A stretch of DNA of 64,000 bases from the NCBI GenBank assembly GCA_016210745.1, contig JACQTO010000220.1, positions 42,582 to 106,581 of the forward strand, in the 5' to 3' direction. Origin of the DNA: Betaproteobacteria bacterium. Its GTDB lineage: Bacteria > Pseudomonadota > Gammaproteobacteria > Burkholderiales > SG8-39. This document shows, piece by piece, positions 31,642 to 41,097 of the stretch. A program made the translations under genes and the position numbers. The notes beneath the pieces were generated by a model. That model made no database searches and was not told the origin of the DNA. It saw only the letters and a list, made by a program, of their open reading frames with translations. How positions within the stretch are numbered: the stretch's first letter is position 1; every line of letters begins with the position of its first letter.

Positions 31642-33860
31642 TCAGCGCCGCGCGTACTCTCGGCAGTCTCAGTGCGCCGTTGTGGCTGGGCATAGGCAGC
31701 TGGCTCGAATCTAGGGACATGGCTGGCTTAGCAGCAAGCTGCTACCGCAATGCAGCCACCGCCGGCGGACGAATGGGTGCTGAAGCAGCGTTCCGACTTG
31801 GTAAGCGCCTTCTCGCTGAAGACAAGAATCGGGAGGCCGCATCGGCCTACGATAAGGCTGTTCGAAACAATCCAGCACATGCTCGGGCTTGGTGTGGTCT
31901 CGGCGCGGCGCGGCGCCGGCTAACAGATATGGATGCTGCGCGAGATGCGTACGAGGCGGCACTGCGGCTAGACCCCGACTACGCCGAAGCCTGGTCCAAC
32001 CTTGGCGAATGGCGTTTCGTCAAGGGCGATGCCGCAGGTGCCCTCGATTGTTTCGAATGCGCGCTCCGCCTGGAGCCGGATTTGCTCGAAGCCCTGAACA
32101 ACAGGGTTGCGGCGCTCTACGAGCTGCGTCGTTACGACGACGCGGAGACGCAGGCCCGGGATGCCATCGTTCGCCATACGCGCGAGGCTTCCCTACACGT
32201 GAACCTAGGCAACGTGCTCCTGCACACGGGAAGGCCTCACCTGGCTGCAAAAGCGTTTCGCGAGGCACTGGATTGCGATCCAGCCTGTCCCGAGGCGCAT
32301 GTCAATCTCGCGGCGCTCTGGGGCGAAACTCACCGCCTTGCGAATGCCATTTCGTACATCGAGCACGCGATCGCAATTAAGGGGGAAAGCGCCCAGCGGC
32401 TCGCCTCGCTTGCTCTGGCACAACAATCTGCCGGCCTCCACGCGGCGGCTGAACTGACCTGCCGTAAGGTACTCGATCTTCAACCAGGCAACGTCTCCGC
32501 GCTGATTACGCTCGCCAGCTGCCGGAGTACCCGCGCCGATCATCGCGGCGCGATCGGGCTGTACGAGCAGGCGCTCAAGACCAACCCGTACATGCCCGCG
32601 ATCTATTCCAACATCGCCTTCGACGCAACCTATCTGCCGGAACTGAGCGCGGAAGAAGTTTTCGCCTACCATCGGGAATGGGCGCATCGTTTCGAGGCAA
32701 CTGCGGCTTCGCGTCGATTCGTTCATGCTCCGGGCGGCGACCCCGATCGGCCCCTCCGAATCGGTTACGTATCCGGAGATTTCAGTACCCATCCGGTAGG
32801 ATTCCTGCTGCGTGACGTGGCGCGCCATCACGACCGAACGCGATTTCACATCCACGGCTATTCGATGGAGCGCAATAGCGACGACGTTAACAACGCCATC
32901 CGCGGAGGCGCCGAAGCGTGGACCGAGGCTTTGATGATGAGTGACGAAGAACTCGCAGCGCAAATCCATCGCGACCGGATCGATATACTGGTGGACCTGT
33001 CCGGTCATACGGCTTACAACCGGCTGCCGGTATTCGCCCTTAGGCCCGCGCCTGTGCAGGCGACGTGGATCGGCTACTTCCACTCGACCGGACTGGAAAG
33101 TATCGACTACTTCCTCACCGATCCCTACACGTCGCCCCGCGATTGCGGACAGCTATTTTCCGAGACACCGGTGCATCTACCGCACACACGGTTCTGCTAT
33201 TCGCCACCCGACTATGCGCCGGAAGTCGCACCGTTACCAGCGATCGAGCGGGGCAGCATAACTTTCGGCTCATTCAACCGCATCGAAAAGCTGGTGGACC
33301 CGGTTATCGACGCCTGGGTAAGAATCGTCGAAAGTACGCAGGGGAGCCGGTTACTCATAAAGGCGGGCAACCTGGACAAAGAAGGGATTCGCGATCGCCT
33401 GCACGAACGGTTTGCCGCGCACGGACTCCCCGCCGATCGCCTGGAACTGCGTGGCGCGTCCGCCCACCCTGAAATGCTTGCCGAATACGGCGAGGTCGAC
33501 ATCGCCCTGGACCCCTTCCCTTTCAACGGCGGCATGACCACGCTGGAAGCCCTGTGGATGGGCGTCCCCGTACTGACGTTAGGAGAAGGCCATGGGGTCG
33601 TCGCGCGGCAGACGATCTCCGCGCTTTCAAACCTGAGCCTTACGGAACTCGCGTTTTCTGACGTTGATGCCTATATCCGCGGTGCAATAGCGCTGGCAAC
33701 CGACCGTGATCGTCTGGCGGAATTGCGGCGGAATCTTAGGCCGAGAATGGCGGCAAGCCCGTTACGTCAGCCGGAACAGTTTGTCCGCGATCTTGAAGCG
33801 CTTTATCGCCGTATGTGGCAGGCATGGTGCCGAGGAGAGAAATTACCCAGTGACATCTAG
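31638..33860 (+). CDS. TPR-containing O-GlcNAc-transferase-like glycosyltransferase (SPINDLY/GT41)
   Basis: 740 aa from ATG 31638, overlapping the methyltransferase stop by 4 bp. The N-terminal half has about eight TPR repeats (AEAWSNLGEWRFVKGDAAGA). The C-terminal half is the GT41 catalytic domain: RIGYVSGDFSTHPVGFLLRD, IDILVDLSGHTAYNRLPVFA, RPAPVQATWIGYFHSTG, ITFGSFNRIEKL and DIALDPFPFNGGMTTLEALW with GVPVLTL. These enzymes add a sugar to Ser/Thr of target proteins, often with the acceptor peptide threaded through the TPR superhelix. Lying between two pilin genes, it is a candidate pilin or adhesin glycosyltransferase, by inference from context. Confidence 0.9.
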   Translation: MISAARTLGSLSAPLWLGIGSWLESRDMAGLAASCYRNAATAGGRMGAEAAFRLGKRLLAEDKNREAASAYDKAVRNNPAHARAWCGLGAARRRLTDMDAARDAYEAALRLDPDYAEAWSNLGEWRFVKGDAAGALDCFECALRLEPDLLEALNNRVAALYELRRYDDAETQARDAIVRHTREASLHVNLGNVLLHTGRPHLAAKAFREALDCDPACPEAHVNLAALWGETHRLANAISYIEHAIAIKGESAQRLASLALAQQSAGLHAAAELTCRKVLDLQPGNVSALITLASCRSTRADHRGAIGLYEQALKTNPYMPAIYSNIAFDATYLPELSAEEVFAYHREWAHRFEATAASRRFVHAPGGDPDRPLRIGYVSGDFSTHPVGFLLRDVARHHDRTRFHIHGYSMERNSDDVNNAIRGGAEAWTEALMMSDEELAAQIHRDRIDILVDLSGHTAYNRLPVFALRPAPVQATWIGYFHSTGLESIDYFLTDPYTSPRDCGQLFSETPVHLPHTRFCYSPPDYAPEVAPLPAIERGSITFGSFNRIEKLVDPVIDAWVRIVESTQGSRLLIKAGNLDKEGIRDRLHERFAAHGLPADRLELRGASAHPEMLAEYGEVDIALDPFPFNGGMTTLEALWMGVPVLTLGEGHGVVARQTISALSNLSLTELAFSDVDAYIRGAIALATDRDRLAELRRNLRPRMAASPLRQPEQFVRDLEALYRRMWQAWCRGEKLPSDI

Positions 33861-33963
33861 GGACGGAACCCTTCTCCAGAACCTCCTGCGCGCTCAACAA
33901 TCGGCGCGGTATCACCAATAATTGGTCCGACTCACACGATCTAAGCCGCGAGTTACCGGCGCA

Positions 33964-34476
33964 CTAGCAACCGGCTGTATCCAGCGTAATCAACGGCGCC
34001 TGATTCACCGCAGCAGCCGTATAGGTAATCCTGCACAGCGACGGGTCAGACGCCCCGATCATGTCGTAGGTTCTCGACCCGGTGCCTTGAGTGATCGTAA
34101 CGCTCTCCGCGGCGCTGATCTGAGACGCGACGTCGATTCCGGTCAGTGAAGCATCGGGGTAGCGATTGACCATGGTCACTAGAGCGCCGTCCATGTTCAC
34201 TTGGCCGTTTGTCGGCGTGCAAACGCCCGCCAACCCCTGCGCCAGGTCGACTTCGCAGCGCGCTTTGGCGAGATAGGCGGCCGCTTTGATGGTCCCGAAA
34301 AGCGCCTGCGCCTTGGAAATGCGCGCATCGCGCTGCAGATTCACGAAGCGGGGCAAGGCGACGGCGGCAAGGATGCCCACGATCGTGATGACGATCACCA
34401 ACTCGATCAGCGTAAAGCCGGCGGACGAACCGCCTGCCCGGAGTCCCCGAGGCGCAGATGAGGTACTTGGCTTCAT
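33964..34476 (-). CDS. mshB: MSHA pilin-like protein (MshB or second MshA-type pilin)
   Basis: 170 aa, start ATG 34476 with cgggagatcacgca upstream. An unusually long leader ([20 protein letters not shown]) precedes [20 protein letters not shown] with Glu5; [20 protein letters not shown] is the pilin helix. Four cysteines in the globular domain (ARCEV, GVCTP, SLCRI, terminal AGC) could form two disulfides, versus one in the pilin at 29742. It lies after mshF in the E-G-F-B order of Vibrio MSHA loci, which favours MshB. It is convergent with the glycosyltransferase gene. Confidence 0.8.
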   Translation of the reverse strand: MKPSTSSAPRGLRAGGSSAGFTLIELVIVITIVGILAAVALPRFVNLQRDARISKAQALFGTIKAAAYLAKARCEVDLAQGLAGVCTPTNGQVNMDGALVTMVNRYPDASLTGIDVASQISAAESVTITQGTGSRTYDMIGASDPSLCRITYTAAAVNQAPLITLDTAGC

Positions 34477-34503
34477 TGCGTGATCTCCCGCACAGTTCCT
34501 ATG

Positions 34504-35031
34504 CTACTGCGAAAACCATCGATACGGGCTCACGGTCACCAGCATCAGTCCTTCGACTTCCCAGGGCGGCGACAAACGGAGCGCCTGCATTCGCCAACGC
34601 AGAATCTTGTCGCTCTCCGGCGGCTCCATCGCGAGATAAAACGAGAGCTTCGGCACGTAGCCGATCTCCCCTCTATCGACGTCATAGAACCAACTGCCCG
34701 CCGGCAGCGACGGGACCGCGTCCGATCGCACCGACCCCACGTAGCCCTCGGGCAACGAATCGAGCCACGACACGGGATTGTCCCGAAGCAATTGGCCCAT
34801 TTCCCGCGTCCGGCCAGCCACCAGCCGGTCTGCGATCTGGTAGCGCAATCCGGAGCGGATGTTCTGGACGGTCATCTTCACCACCATCGCTTCGGCCAAT
34901 TCTTCGTAGTAAAGCAGCGCCGTAAGCAACGAGCCGGCAATCGTCACCAGTACCGCGGCCACGACAGAAAACTCCAGCAGCGTGATCCCGGCCTGCCGGA
35001 GCGGCCTCACGCGACGCGCATTCGCATTCAT
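34504..35031 (-). CDS. mshF: MSHA minor prepilin MshF-like
   Basis: 175 aa. The prepilin-like N-terminus RQAG|ITLLEFSVVAAVLVTIAGSL has Glu5, followed by a helix LLYYEELAEAMVVKMTVQNIRSGLRYQIA, and a mixed C-terminal domain with WFYDVDRGEIGYVPKLSFYL. Position between mshG and the pilin matches mshF of other MSHA loci. The sequence family is poorly conserved, so the name rests on order as much as on similarity. Confidence 0.75.
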   Translation of the reverse strand: MNANARRVRPLRQAGITLLEFSVVAAVLVTIAGSLLTALLYYEELAEAMVVKMTVQNIRSGLRYQIADRLVAGRTREMGQLLRDNPVSWLDSLPEGYVGSVRSDAVPSLPAGSWFYDVDRGEIGYVPKLSFYLAMEPPESDKILRWRMQALRLSPPWEVEGLMLVTVSPYRWFSQ

Positions 35032-35049
35032 CGAGTGTCGACGATACGC

Positions 35050-36279
35050 TCACCGCTTGATCGCCGCCCTTCCGAGATCCCATATCGGCAGGAAGATACC
35101 GAGTGCCAGAATCAGAACCAGTATGCCGAGGAACACGATCAGGATCGGCTCGATCTGCTGGCCGAGGGTCTTCAACTCGTATTCGACCTCGTTCTGGTAC
35201 ATTTCCGCGATCTCCTGCATCATGTCCTCGAGCGACCCGGACTCCTCGCCCACGGCGATCATTTGAATGACGACCGGCGTGAACACCCCCGTGGCGATCG
35301 CTGTGCGCAATATGCTGTCGCCACGCTCCACGCCGTCGCGCATCTTGTCCACCTTGTCGGCGATGTACGCGTTGTCGACCGTCTGAGATACGACCGCCAT
35401 CGCCTGCACGATCGGCACCCCGCTCCTAATCGCCAGCGCGAAGCTTCTGGAAAACCGCGCCAGGGTTGCTTTTTGCACGATCTTTCCCGCGACGGGGATC
35501 TTCAACTTGATCCGGTCCCATTGATAGCGCCCGGATTCCGTGCCCACCCAGGACCGAAATGCCACGAAGGCCAGCACGAGGGCAAGGGCCATCAAATACC
35601 AATACGAAACCATGAAATTCGAGAACCCGATGAGAATCCTCGTCATCAATGGCAACTGGGTTCCGAAGCCCGCGAATACCTTGGCGAAGGCGGGAATCAC
35701 GAAAATGTTCACGATCACGATGGCAATGGCCATGGCCGCGACGACGAACGACGGATAACGCAGCGCCGACTTGACCTGGTCGCGCATGAATCGCTCGAAC
35801 TCGAGGTGGTGGAACAGACTCAGGAAGACGTCTTCTAGACGGCCGGTGAACTCGCCCACCCGCACCATCGCCAGGTAGAACGCCGAGAACACCCTCGGTT
35901 GGCGCGCAAGGGATACCGACAGTTCGCGGCCCGATTCGAGGCTCGCACGAATCTCCTGCAGGACAGTCTTCATGGCCTTGCTGGTACTGGATTCCTGAAG
36001 CCCCGATAGCGCTCGCAGGATCGGAACGCCCGCCTTCAACAGCGTATAGAGCTGGCGGCTGAAAAGCAGGAGATCGACCTGCGTGACCTTTTCCTTGAAC
36101 AGACCGCCCAGCGTTAGGGAACCAACGCCCCCCGAGGCTTCCTTGGCAGGCGTGATGTCCAGCGGGGTAATGCCCTGCCCGAACAAAAGCTCGGCCGCTG
36201 CCGCGGCCGTGGCGCCTTCGATGACGCCCTTTACCAGTTCACCGGAAGCCGATCGCCCCTTGTAGGAAAAACTCGGCAT
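35050..36279 (-). CDS. mshG: MSHA inner-membrane platform protein MshG (GspF/PilC family)
   Basis: 409 aa from ATG 36279 (MPSFSYKGRSASGELVKGVI); the track extension to 36588 is a shadow within mshE. Two GspF domains are present: the first around QVDLLLFSRQLYTLLKAGVPILRAL, the second around ARFSRSFALAIRSGVPIVQAM, each followed by MRDQ/KVDKMRDGVERG and TM helices. VQMIAVGEESGSLEDMM is the family signature. It forms the inner-membrane platform on which the ATPase MshE acts. It starts 15 bp after mshE. Confidence 0.92.
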   Translation of the reverse strand: MPSFSYKGRSASGELVKGVIEGATAAAAAELLFGQGITPLDITPAKEASGGVGSLTLGGLFKEKVTQVDLLLFSRQLYTLLKAGVPILRALSGLQESSTSKAMKTVLQEIRASLESGRELSVSLARQPRVFSAFYLAMVRVGEFTGRLEDVFLSLFHHLEFERFMRDQVKSALRYPSFVVAAMAIAIVIVNIFVIPAFAKVFAGFGTQLPLMTRILIGFSNFMVSYWYLMALALVLAFVAFRSWVGTESGRYQWDRIKLKIPVAGKIVQKATLARFSRSFALAIRSGVPIVQAMAVVSQTVDNAYIADKVDKMRDGVERGDSILRTAIATGVFTPVVIQMIAVGEESGSLEDMMQEIAEMYQNEVEYELKTLGQQIEPILIVFLGILVLILALGIFLPIWDLGRAAIKR

Positions 36280-36293
36280 GGCTATGTGCGTGC

Positions 36294-38000
36294 CTAGTCC
36301 TCGAACTCGTTGCTGATGCGCATGGCCTCTTCGACGGTCGTGCGTCCTTCCCCAACCAGCCTCATGGCGTCGCTCCTCAGGGAATTCGCCCCCATTTGCC
36401 GCCGCGCCTCGCGCATGAAGATATTGACGTCGGGCTGGTTGGCTGCCTCGACCACGGCGTTTGTCATCTCCAGCATCTCGTATACGCCGGTGCGGCCCTG
36501 GTAGCCGGTGCCATTGCAGTGGGTGCAGCCGGCCCCGCTGAAGACTTTCAACGCGCTCTTTTCGCCACCTGTCTCGACGTGCAGCCATTCGAGCTCATGC
36601 GGGGAAGGCTGATGCGGCCGCGTGCAGCTCTCGCAGATGACGCGCACGAGCCGCTGCGCCAAAACCAGTTGCAATGACATCGCCACCATGTAGCGCGGCA
36701 CCCCCATGTCGAGCAGCCGAATCGGCGTCGCCACGGCATCGTTGGTGTGCAGGGTCGACAGAACCAGGTGGCCCGTTATGGCCGCCCGCATGCCGATCTC
36801 CGCAGTCAGCTGGTCGCGCATCTCGCCCACCAGTATCACGTCCGGATCCTGGCGCAGTGCACTGCGCAATACCCGATCGAATCCCAAGTCGATCTTTTCG
36901 TGTACCTGGACCTGGTTGATGTTGGGCAGCCGGTATTCCACCGGATCCTCTACCGTAATGACCTTGCGCTCCGGCGTATTGAGTTCCGAAAGCGCCGCAT
37001 ACAGCGTCGTCGTCTTGCCGCTTCCGGTCGGGCCGGTGACCAGCACCATGCCGCTGGGCCGCCGGATCACTTGGCGCATGCGCTCGAGGATCCTCGGCGG
37101 CATGCCGAGTTTATCCATCCCCATCAATCCGGTTGCTTGACTAAGCAGGCGCATGACCGCCGATTCGCCATGCTGCGTGGGCATCGTCGACATACGAACG
37201 TCGACCTGGGCATTGCGAACCTTTATGTTGAACCGCCCGTCCTGGGGCAGCCTTTTCTCGGAGATATCCAGCCCGGCCATGAGCTTGAGGCGCAGCACCA
37301 CGGCATTGGCAACCTTGATGTCGGCATCGGTCTGGACGTGCAATACCCCGTCGATGCGAAAGCGTATCCGGAGATACTTTTCCTGCGGCTCGATATGTAT
37401 GTCCGAGGCGCGCATCTTGATCGCTTCCTCGAACACCATCTGCAGGAGTTTGACGACAGGGGCATCTTCCTGGCCAAGGGTCAATCCAAGCAATTCGCCG
37501 AATTCGACCGGCACATCCCCGAGTTCTGCAGTCAACTCCTTGGCGAGGCCGGTGATCTCGCCGGTCCTGCGATAAATTCGGTCAAAGGTCGCAAGCAGCT
37601 CGCCTTCGGTAACCACGGCCAGCTCGATGTCGCGCTTCAGGATCCGTGCCAACTCGTCATAGGCGAACAGATCGGTCGGATCGGCCATCCCCACGCGAAT
37701 CTTTTCACCTGCGGCATCGAGCACCAGCGCGCGGAATCGCCGCGCCTGGGCTTCAGGCAAGAGCCGCACGACCTCAGGCTTGAGGTCGTAAAACTTGAGC
37801 TGAATGTAGGGAATGTTGAGCTGCTTCGCCAAGACCTGCGACAGCCCCTCCTCGGTTACGTAGCCGCTCTCTACCAGCACGCGACCTAACTTGCGCCCCG
37901 ATTTCTTCTGCTGCTGCAACGCCAGGGTCAACTGGTCGGCGGTAATGACGTCCCCTTGCACCAGCAAATCGCCCAGACGCAGTTTTTCAGGCCTTGCCAC
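36294..38000 (-). CDS. mshE: MSHA pilus extension ATPase MshE with c-di-GMP-binding MshEN domain
   Basis: 568 aa, GTG start at 38000 with ggggacggggcccaa upstream. Residues 5-60 hold two successive MshEN motifs (RLGDLLVQGDVITADQLTLA with QQQ, and KLGRVLVESGYVTEEGLSQV with LAKQ), the motif that binds cyclic di-GMP in Vibrio MshE. The catalytic part has GPTGSGKTTTLYAALS (Walker A), DPDVILVGEMRD (Walker B region), His box THLVLSTLHTND-like sequence, and a tetra-cysteine zinc site (CESC, CTHC). It powers pilus extension and is probably switched on by c-di-GMP. Confidence 0.93.
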   Translation of the reverse strand: MARPEKLRLGDLLVQGDVITADQLTLALQQQKKSGRKLGRVLVESGYVTEEGLSQVLAKQLNIPYIQLKFYDLKPEVVRLLPEAQARRFRALVLDAAGEKIRVGMADPTDLFAYDELARILKRDIELAVVTEGELLATFDRIYRRTGEITGLAKELTAELGDVPVEFGELLGLTLGQEDAPVVKLLQMVFEEAIKMRASDIHIEPQEKYLRIRFRIDGVLHVQTDADIKVANAVVLRLKLMAGLDISEKRLPQDGRFNIKVRNAQVDVRMSTMPTQHGESAVMRLLSQATGLMGMDKLGMPPRILERMRQVIRRPSGMVLVTGPTGSGKTTTLYAALSELNTPERKVITVEDPVEYRLPNINQVQVHEKIDLGFDRVLRSALRQDPDVILVGEMRDQLTAEIGMRAAITGHLVLSTLHTNDAVATPIRLLDMGVPRYMVAMSLQLVLAQRLVRVICESCTRPHQPSPHELEWLHVETGGEKSALKVFSGAGCTHCNGTGYQGRTGVYEMLEMTNAVVEAANQPDVNIFMREARRQMGANSLRSDAMRLVGEGRTTVEEAMRISNEFED

Positions 38001-38421
38001 TTGGGCCCCGTCCCCTTTTACAGAATAACTTCACAAATTATGTACATCTAATTGATAATTCGAGATTATCTATAAATTTCGCGGATGGCAAGGTGTTTCT
38101 ACGGCCAGCCAATGGTCCGACACCATGAAGAGGCCCGAAGACCAAGTGTGGCGTAAGTTCAGCCGGACGAATTTTGTCATGGCGAATCAATGAAGCCGCG
38201 TACACGCCCAAAGTCGGCACGCGCTCGGCTCAACCAGAAACGCATGGAGGACGGCACACGGATACTCCCCTTAACGTGCGATGCGCCGCGATAGTACCTA
38301 ATTTCCATTTCCGTCGCCCCTGGGCCGATTATGACGTTCGAATCGATGCTTGTCGCGGGTCAGGAATGAGGCGTTACATGAGTTCGGTTATCATAGAAAT
38401 CGATCCTTCGCGCCACTTATC
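38001..38421. other. 421-bp divergent intergenic region upstream of mshE and nudix gene
   Basis: The AT-rich part 38025-38090 stands out. It contains gataat-tcgag-attatc at 38054-38070, a perfect inverted repeat about 55-70 bp upstream of the mshE start. The rest is GC-rich and holds no ORF with family character (38038-38220 and 38174-38425 rejected). Confidence 0.45.
38054..38070. promoter_or_regulatory. candidate operator, inverted repeat gataat-N5-attatc
   Basis: A perfect 6-bp dyad with a 5-bp spacer, located in the AT-rich upstream region of mshE. The spacing suits a dimeric regulator. No regulator is assigned, and overlap with a promoter is possible. Confidence 0.35.
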
Positions 38422-38958
38422 ATGAACTTCTGTCCTCAGTGCGGCGGCAAGCTCGCCCTCCGCGTGCCCCCCGGCGACACGCTGCCTAGGCACGTGTGCG
38501 ATTCGTGCGGCGTGGTCCACTACAAGAACCCGCTCATGGTGATCGGGGCGATCCCCGAGTGGGAAGACCGGATACTCCTGTGCAAGCGGGCAATCGAGCC
38601 GCGCCTGGGCAAGTGGACCCTGCCCGCAGGTTTTATGGAGCTGGGCGAGACGACGGCGCAGGCGGCGATTCGCGAAACGCTCGAGGAAGCATGTGCGCGC
38701 ATCGAAATCAGCGACGCCTTCACCATGCTGTCGGTGCCGCATGTCAATCAGGTGCACATCTTTTACCGCGCCAAATTGCTCGACCTCGAATTCGGGCCCG
38801 GCGAGGAGAGTCTGGAAGTGGCGCTGTTTCGCGAGAACGAAATTCCGTGGCAGGAAATCGCGTTTCGAACCATCGCTGCGACGCTCAGGCATTACTACAG
38901 CGACCGCAGCCAAGGCACCTACCGGTTTCACGCCGGCGAGGTCGCCGCGCCGAAGTAG
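38422..38958 (+). CDS. NUDIX hydrolase with N-terminal zinc ribbon
   Basis: 178 aa from ATG 38422. The N-terminus MNFCPQCGGKL, then CDSCGVVHYKNP, is a four-cysteine zinc ribbon as in NudC-type and related proteins. The Nudix box reads GFMELGETTAQAAIRETLEE, with the RExxEE catalytic acids intact, although the glycine expected shortly after them is replaced (ACARI). It hydrolyses a nucleoside diphosphate linked to another moiety, perhaps NADH or ADP-ribose; substrate not determined. It is convergent with the amt gene, 23 bp apart. Confidence 0.88.
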   Translation: MNFCPQCGGKLALRVPPGDTLPRHVCDSCGVVHYKNPLMVIGAIPEWEDRILLCKRAIEPRLGKWTLPAGFMELGETTAQAAIRETLEEACARIEISDAFTMLSVPHVNQVHIFYRAKLLDLEFGPGEESLEVALFRENEIPWQEIAFRTIAATLRHYYSDRSQGTYRFHAGEVAAPK

Positions 38959-38981
38959 ATGCGAGCAACACATCCGGACGC

Positions 38982-40187
38982 TTACAGCACCGGCTGCTTT
39001 TCCGGAGTCGATGAGATGTTGTGAATCGACAGGTCGGCGCCGTTGAACTCTTCCTCCTGATCGAGCCTCAGACCGATGGTCGCCTTGATGCCGCCGTAGA
39101 CCAGCGCTCCGCCTGCCAGCGCCACGCCGATTCCGAGCAGTGTCCCGGCGACTTGGGATCCGATAGCCACACCGCCCATGCCCCCCAATGCCTTGCTGCC
39201 GAAAATTCCCGCTGCGATCCCGCCCCAAGCGCCACACAGGCCGTGCAGCGGCCACACGCCAAGCACGTCGTCGATCTTCCAGCGGTTTTGCGTCAGCGTG
39301 AAGAGGAAAACGAATATCCCGCCGGCGACGCCGCCGACGACGAGCGAGCCCACCGGGTGCATGACGTCCGAGCCTGCGCATACTGCCACCAGGCCCGCGA
39401 GCGGCCCGTTGTGAACGAAGCCCGGGTCGTTTCTTCCGGCGATGAGCGCAGAGAGCGTCCCCCCGGCCATGGCCATGAGCGAGTTAAGCGCCACCAGGCC
39501 GCTTACCTTGTCGAGAGTCTGCGCGGACATTACGTTAAACCCGAACCAACCCACCGAGAGAATCCACGCGCCGAGCGCCAGGAAAGGAATCGACGACGGT
39601 GGATGCGCACTCATCACCCTGCCGTCTTTGCTATAGCGGCCGCTACGGGCGCCCAACATCAAGACGGCAACCAGGCCGATCCAACCGCCGACCGCGTGTA
39701 CCACCACCGAGCCGGCGAAGTCGTGGAATTCCTCGCCGAAGCTCGCTTTGAGCCAGGCCTGGATGCCGTAGTGCTGGTTCCAGGCGATGCCCTCGAAAAA
39801 CGGGTAGACGAATGCGACGATGAGAAACGAAGCGAAGAACTGGGGATAGAACTTGGCGCGCTCCGCGATGCCGCCGGAGACGATGGCAGGAACCGCTGCA
39901 GCGAAAGTGAGCAGGAAAAAAAACCGCACCATTTCGTAGCCGTTCTTTTGCACCAGTTGCTCAGTCCCGGTGAGAAAGCCCGCTCCGTAGGCGATGCCAT
40001 AACCGATGAAAAAATACGCGATGGTGCAAAACGCGAAATCGCTCAGGATTTTGACCAGCGCATTGACCTGGTTTTTCGAGCGAACCGTACCCAGTTCGAG
40101 AAATGCGAATCCGGAGTGCATCGCCAGCACCATAATGGCGCCAAGCAGAATGAAAAGAACATCGGCCCCATGCTTCATCGTTTCCAT
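38982..40187 (-). CDS. amtB: ammonium transporter
   Basis: 401 aa from ATG 40187, preceded by ctcgggaggggca; the track start 19 codons upstream is rejected. Eleven hydrophobic helices and Amt signatures are visible: DFAGSVVVHAVGGWIGLVAV and LHGLCGAWGGIAAGIFG supply the twin histidines of the pore, and the C-terminus ends with NGADLSIHNISS, a regulatory tail similar to that gripped by GlnK-type PII proteins. No glnK is adjacent. A sigma54-like sequence lies upstream, fitting nitrogen control. Confidence 0.93.
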   Translation of the reverse strand: METMKHGADVLFILLGAIMVLAMHSGFAFLELGTVRSKNQVNALVKILSDFAFCTIAYFFIGYGIAYGAGFLTGTEQLVQKNGYEMVRFFFLLTFAAAVPAIVSGGIAERAKFYPQFFASFLIVAFVYPFFEGIAWNQHYGIQAWLKASFGEEFHDFAGSVVVHAVGGWIGLVAVLMLGARSGRYSKDGRVMSAHPPSSIPFLALGAWILSVGWFGFNVMSAQTLDKVSGLVALNSLMAMAGGTLSALIAGRNDPGFVHNGPLAGLVAVCAGSDVMHPVGSLVVGGVAGGIFVFLFTLTQNRWKIDDVLGVWPLHGLCGAWGGIAAGIFGSKALGGMGGVAIGSQVAGTLLGIGVALAGGALVYGGIKATIGLRLDQEEEFNGADLSIHNISSTPEKQPVL

Positions 40188-40220
40188 TGCCCCTCCCGAG
40201 GGAAAACTGTATGTACGCAA

Positions 40221-40235
40221 GCAATCCCCATTCCT
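40221..40235 (-). promoter_or_regulatory. candidate sigma54 promoter for amtB
   Basis: On the minus strand aggaatggggattgc has GG and GC at the 10-bp spacing required for -24/-12 elements and the full TTGC, but three mismatches in the TGGCAC half. It lies about 35 bp upstream of the amtB start. Nitrogen-regulated sigma54 control of amt is common, which lends support. Confidence 0.35.
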
Positions 40236-40386
40236 GGTTACCAAGTTGTTGTTTTGGTGATAACTTGAGTTTTCCGCGTGGAAATTCCAGCGGCAAAGTG
40301 CTTAATGATGGTGCGTAATCGGTTCGTGTCGCCCTTTTTTGGGGCGCAGGATGCAATCACATCGGCGCGCGGCTAGTCTTCGGATC

Positions 40387-41097
40387 ATGATTCCCTGGCT
40401 CGACGGCGAGACACCATTTCCACCGCTGCATAAGGCCTTGCGCCATCCCAACGGCCTGCTCGCTGCCGGCGGCGACCTGTCTCCAGCACGGCTGATTGCC
40501 GCCTACAGCCAGGGCATTTTCCCGTGGTATTCGGAGGGAGACCCGATTCTGTGGTGGAGCCCGGACCCGCGCACTGTCCTATTCCCTGAAGAGATCAAGG
40601 TCTCTCGCTCGCTGGCGAAAGTCCTGCGCAACAGGGATTACGAAATCCGCTTCGATACCGCCTTCGACGACGTCATCGCCGGTTGCGCGGCCCCGCGCGC
40701 GGATCAGCCGGGCACTTGGATCACCTCGGAGATGCACGAGGCGTACCTCCACATGCACCGGCTCGGTCACGCGCATTCCGCCGAGACCTGGATCGAAGGA
40801 AAACTCGCCGGCGGGCTCTACGGAATGGCGCTCGGGGCCGTATTCTTCGGCGAATCGATGTTCTCTCGAGAGCGCGATGCCTCGAAAATCGCCCTGGTGG
40901 CGCTGGTCCGGCATCTGCTCGCGAGCGGATTCCGCCTGATCGACTGCCAGATGCACACCGAGCACCTTGCCTCGCTGGGGGCCCGCGCCATCGCACGCCG
41001 GCGGTTCTCACAGTTGCTCTCCGAATTGATAAACTATCCAAATCCTCCGGGACCATGGACCCAAGCCGGCCACATCAACAAGCCATGTCGCAGCTAA
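40387..41097 (+). CDS. aat: leucyl/phenylalanyl-tRNA-protein transferase
   Basis: 236 aa from ATG 40387. Family motifs: [67 protein letters not shown] and [17 protein letters not shown]. It transfers Leu or Phe from tRNA to proteins with N-terminal Arg or Lys, marking them for ClpS/ClpAP degradation. It overlaps bpt by 13 bp, and both genes write N-degrons, a frequent proteobacterial pairing. Confidence 0.95.
   Translation: MIPWLDGETPFPPLHKALRHPNGLLAAGGDLSPARLIAAYSQGIFPWYSEGDPILWWSPDPRTVLFPEEIKVSRSLAKVLRNRDYEIRFDTAFDDVIAGCAAPRADQPGTWITSEMHEAYLHMHRLGHAHSAETWIEGKLAGGLYGMALGAVFFGESMFSRERDASKIALVALVRHLLASGFRLIDCQMHTEHLASLGARAIARRRFSQLLSELINYPNPPGPWTQAGHINKPCRS

Noticed and set aside
39021-40268. 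415-aa plus-strand ORF opposite amtB
   Set aside because: Highly charged, low-complexity antisense shadow; amtB on the minus strand has all family motifs.
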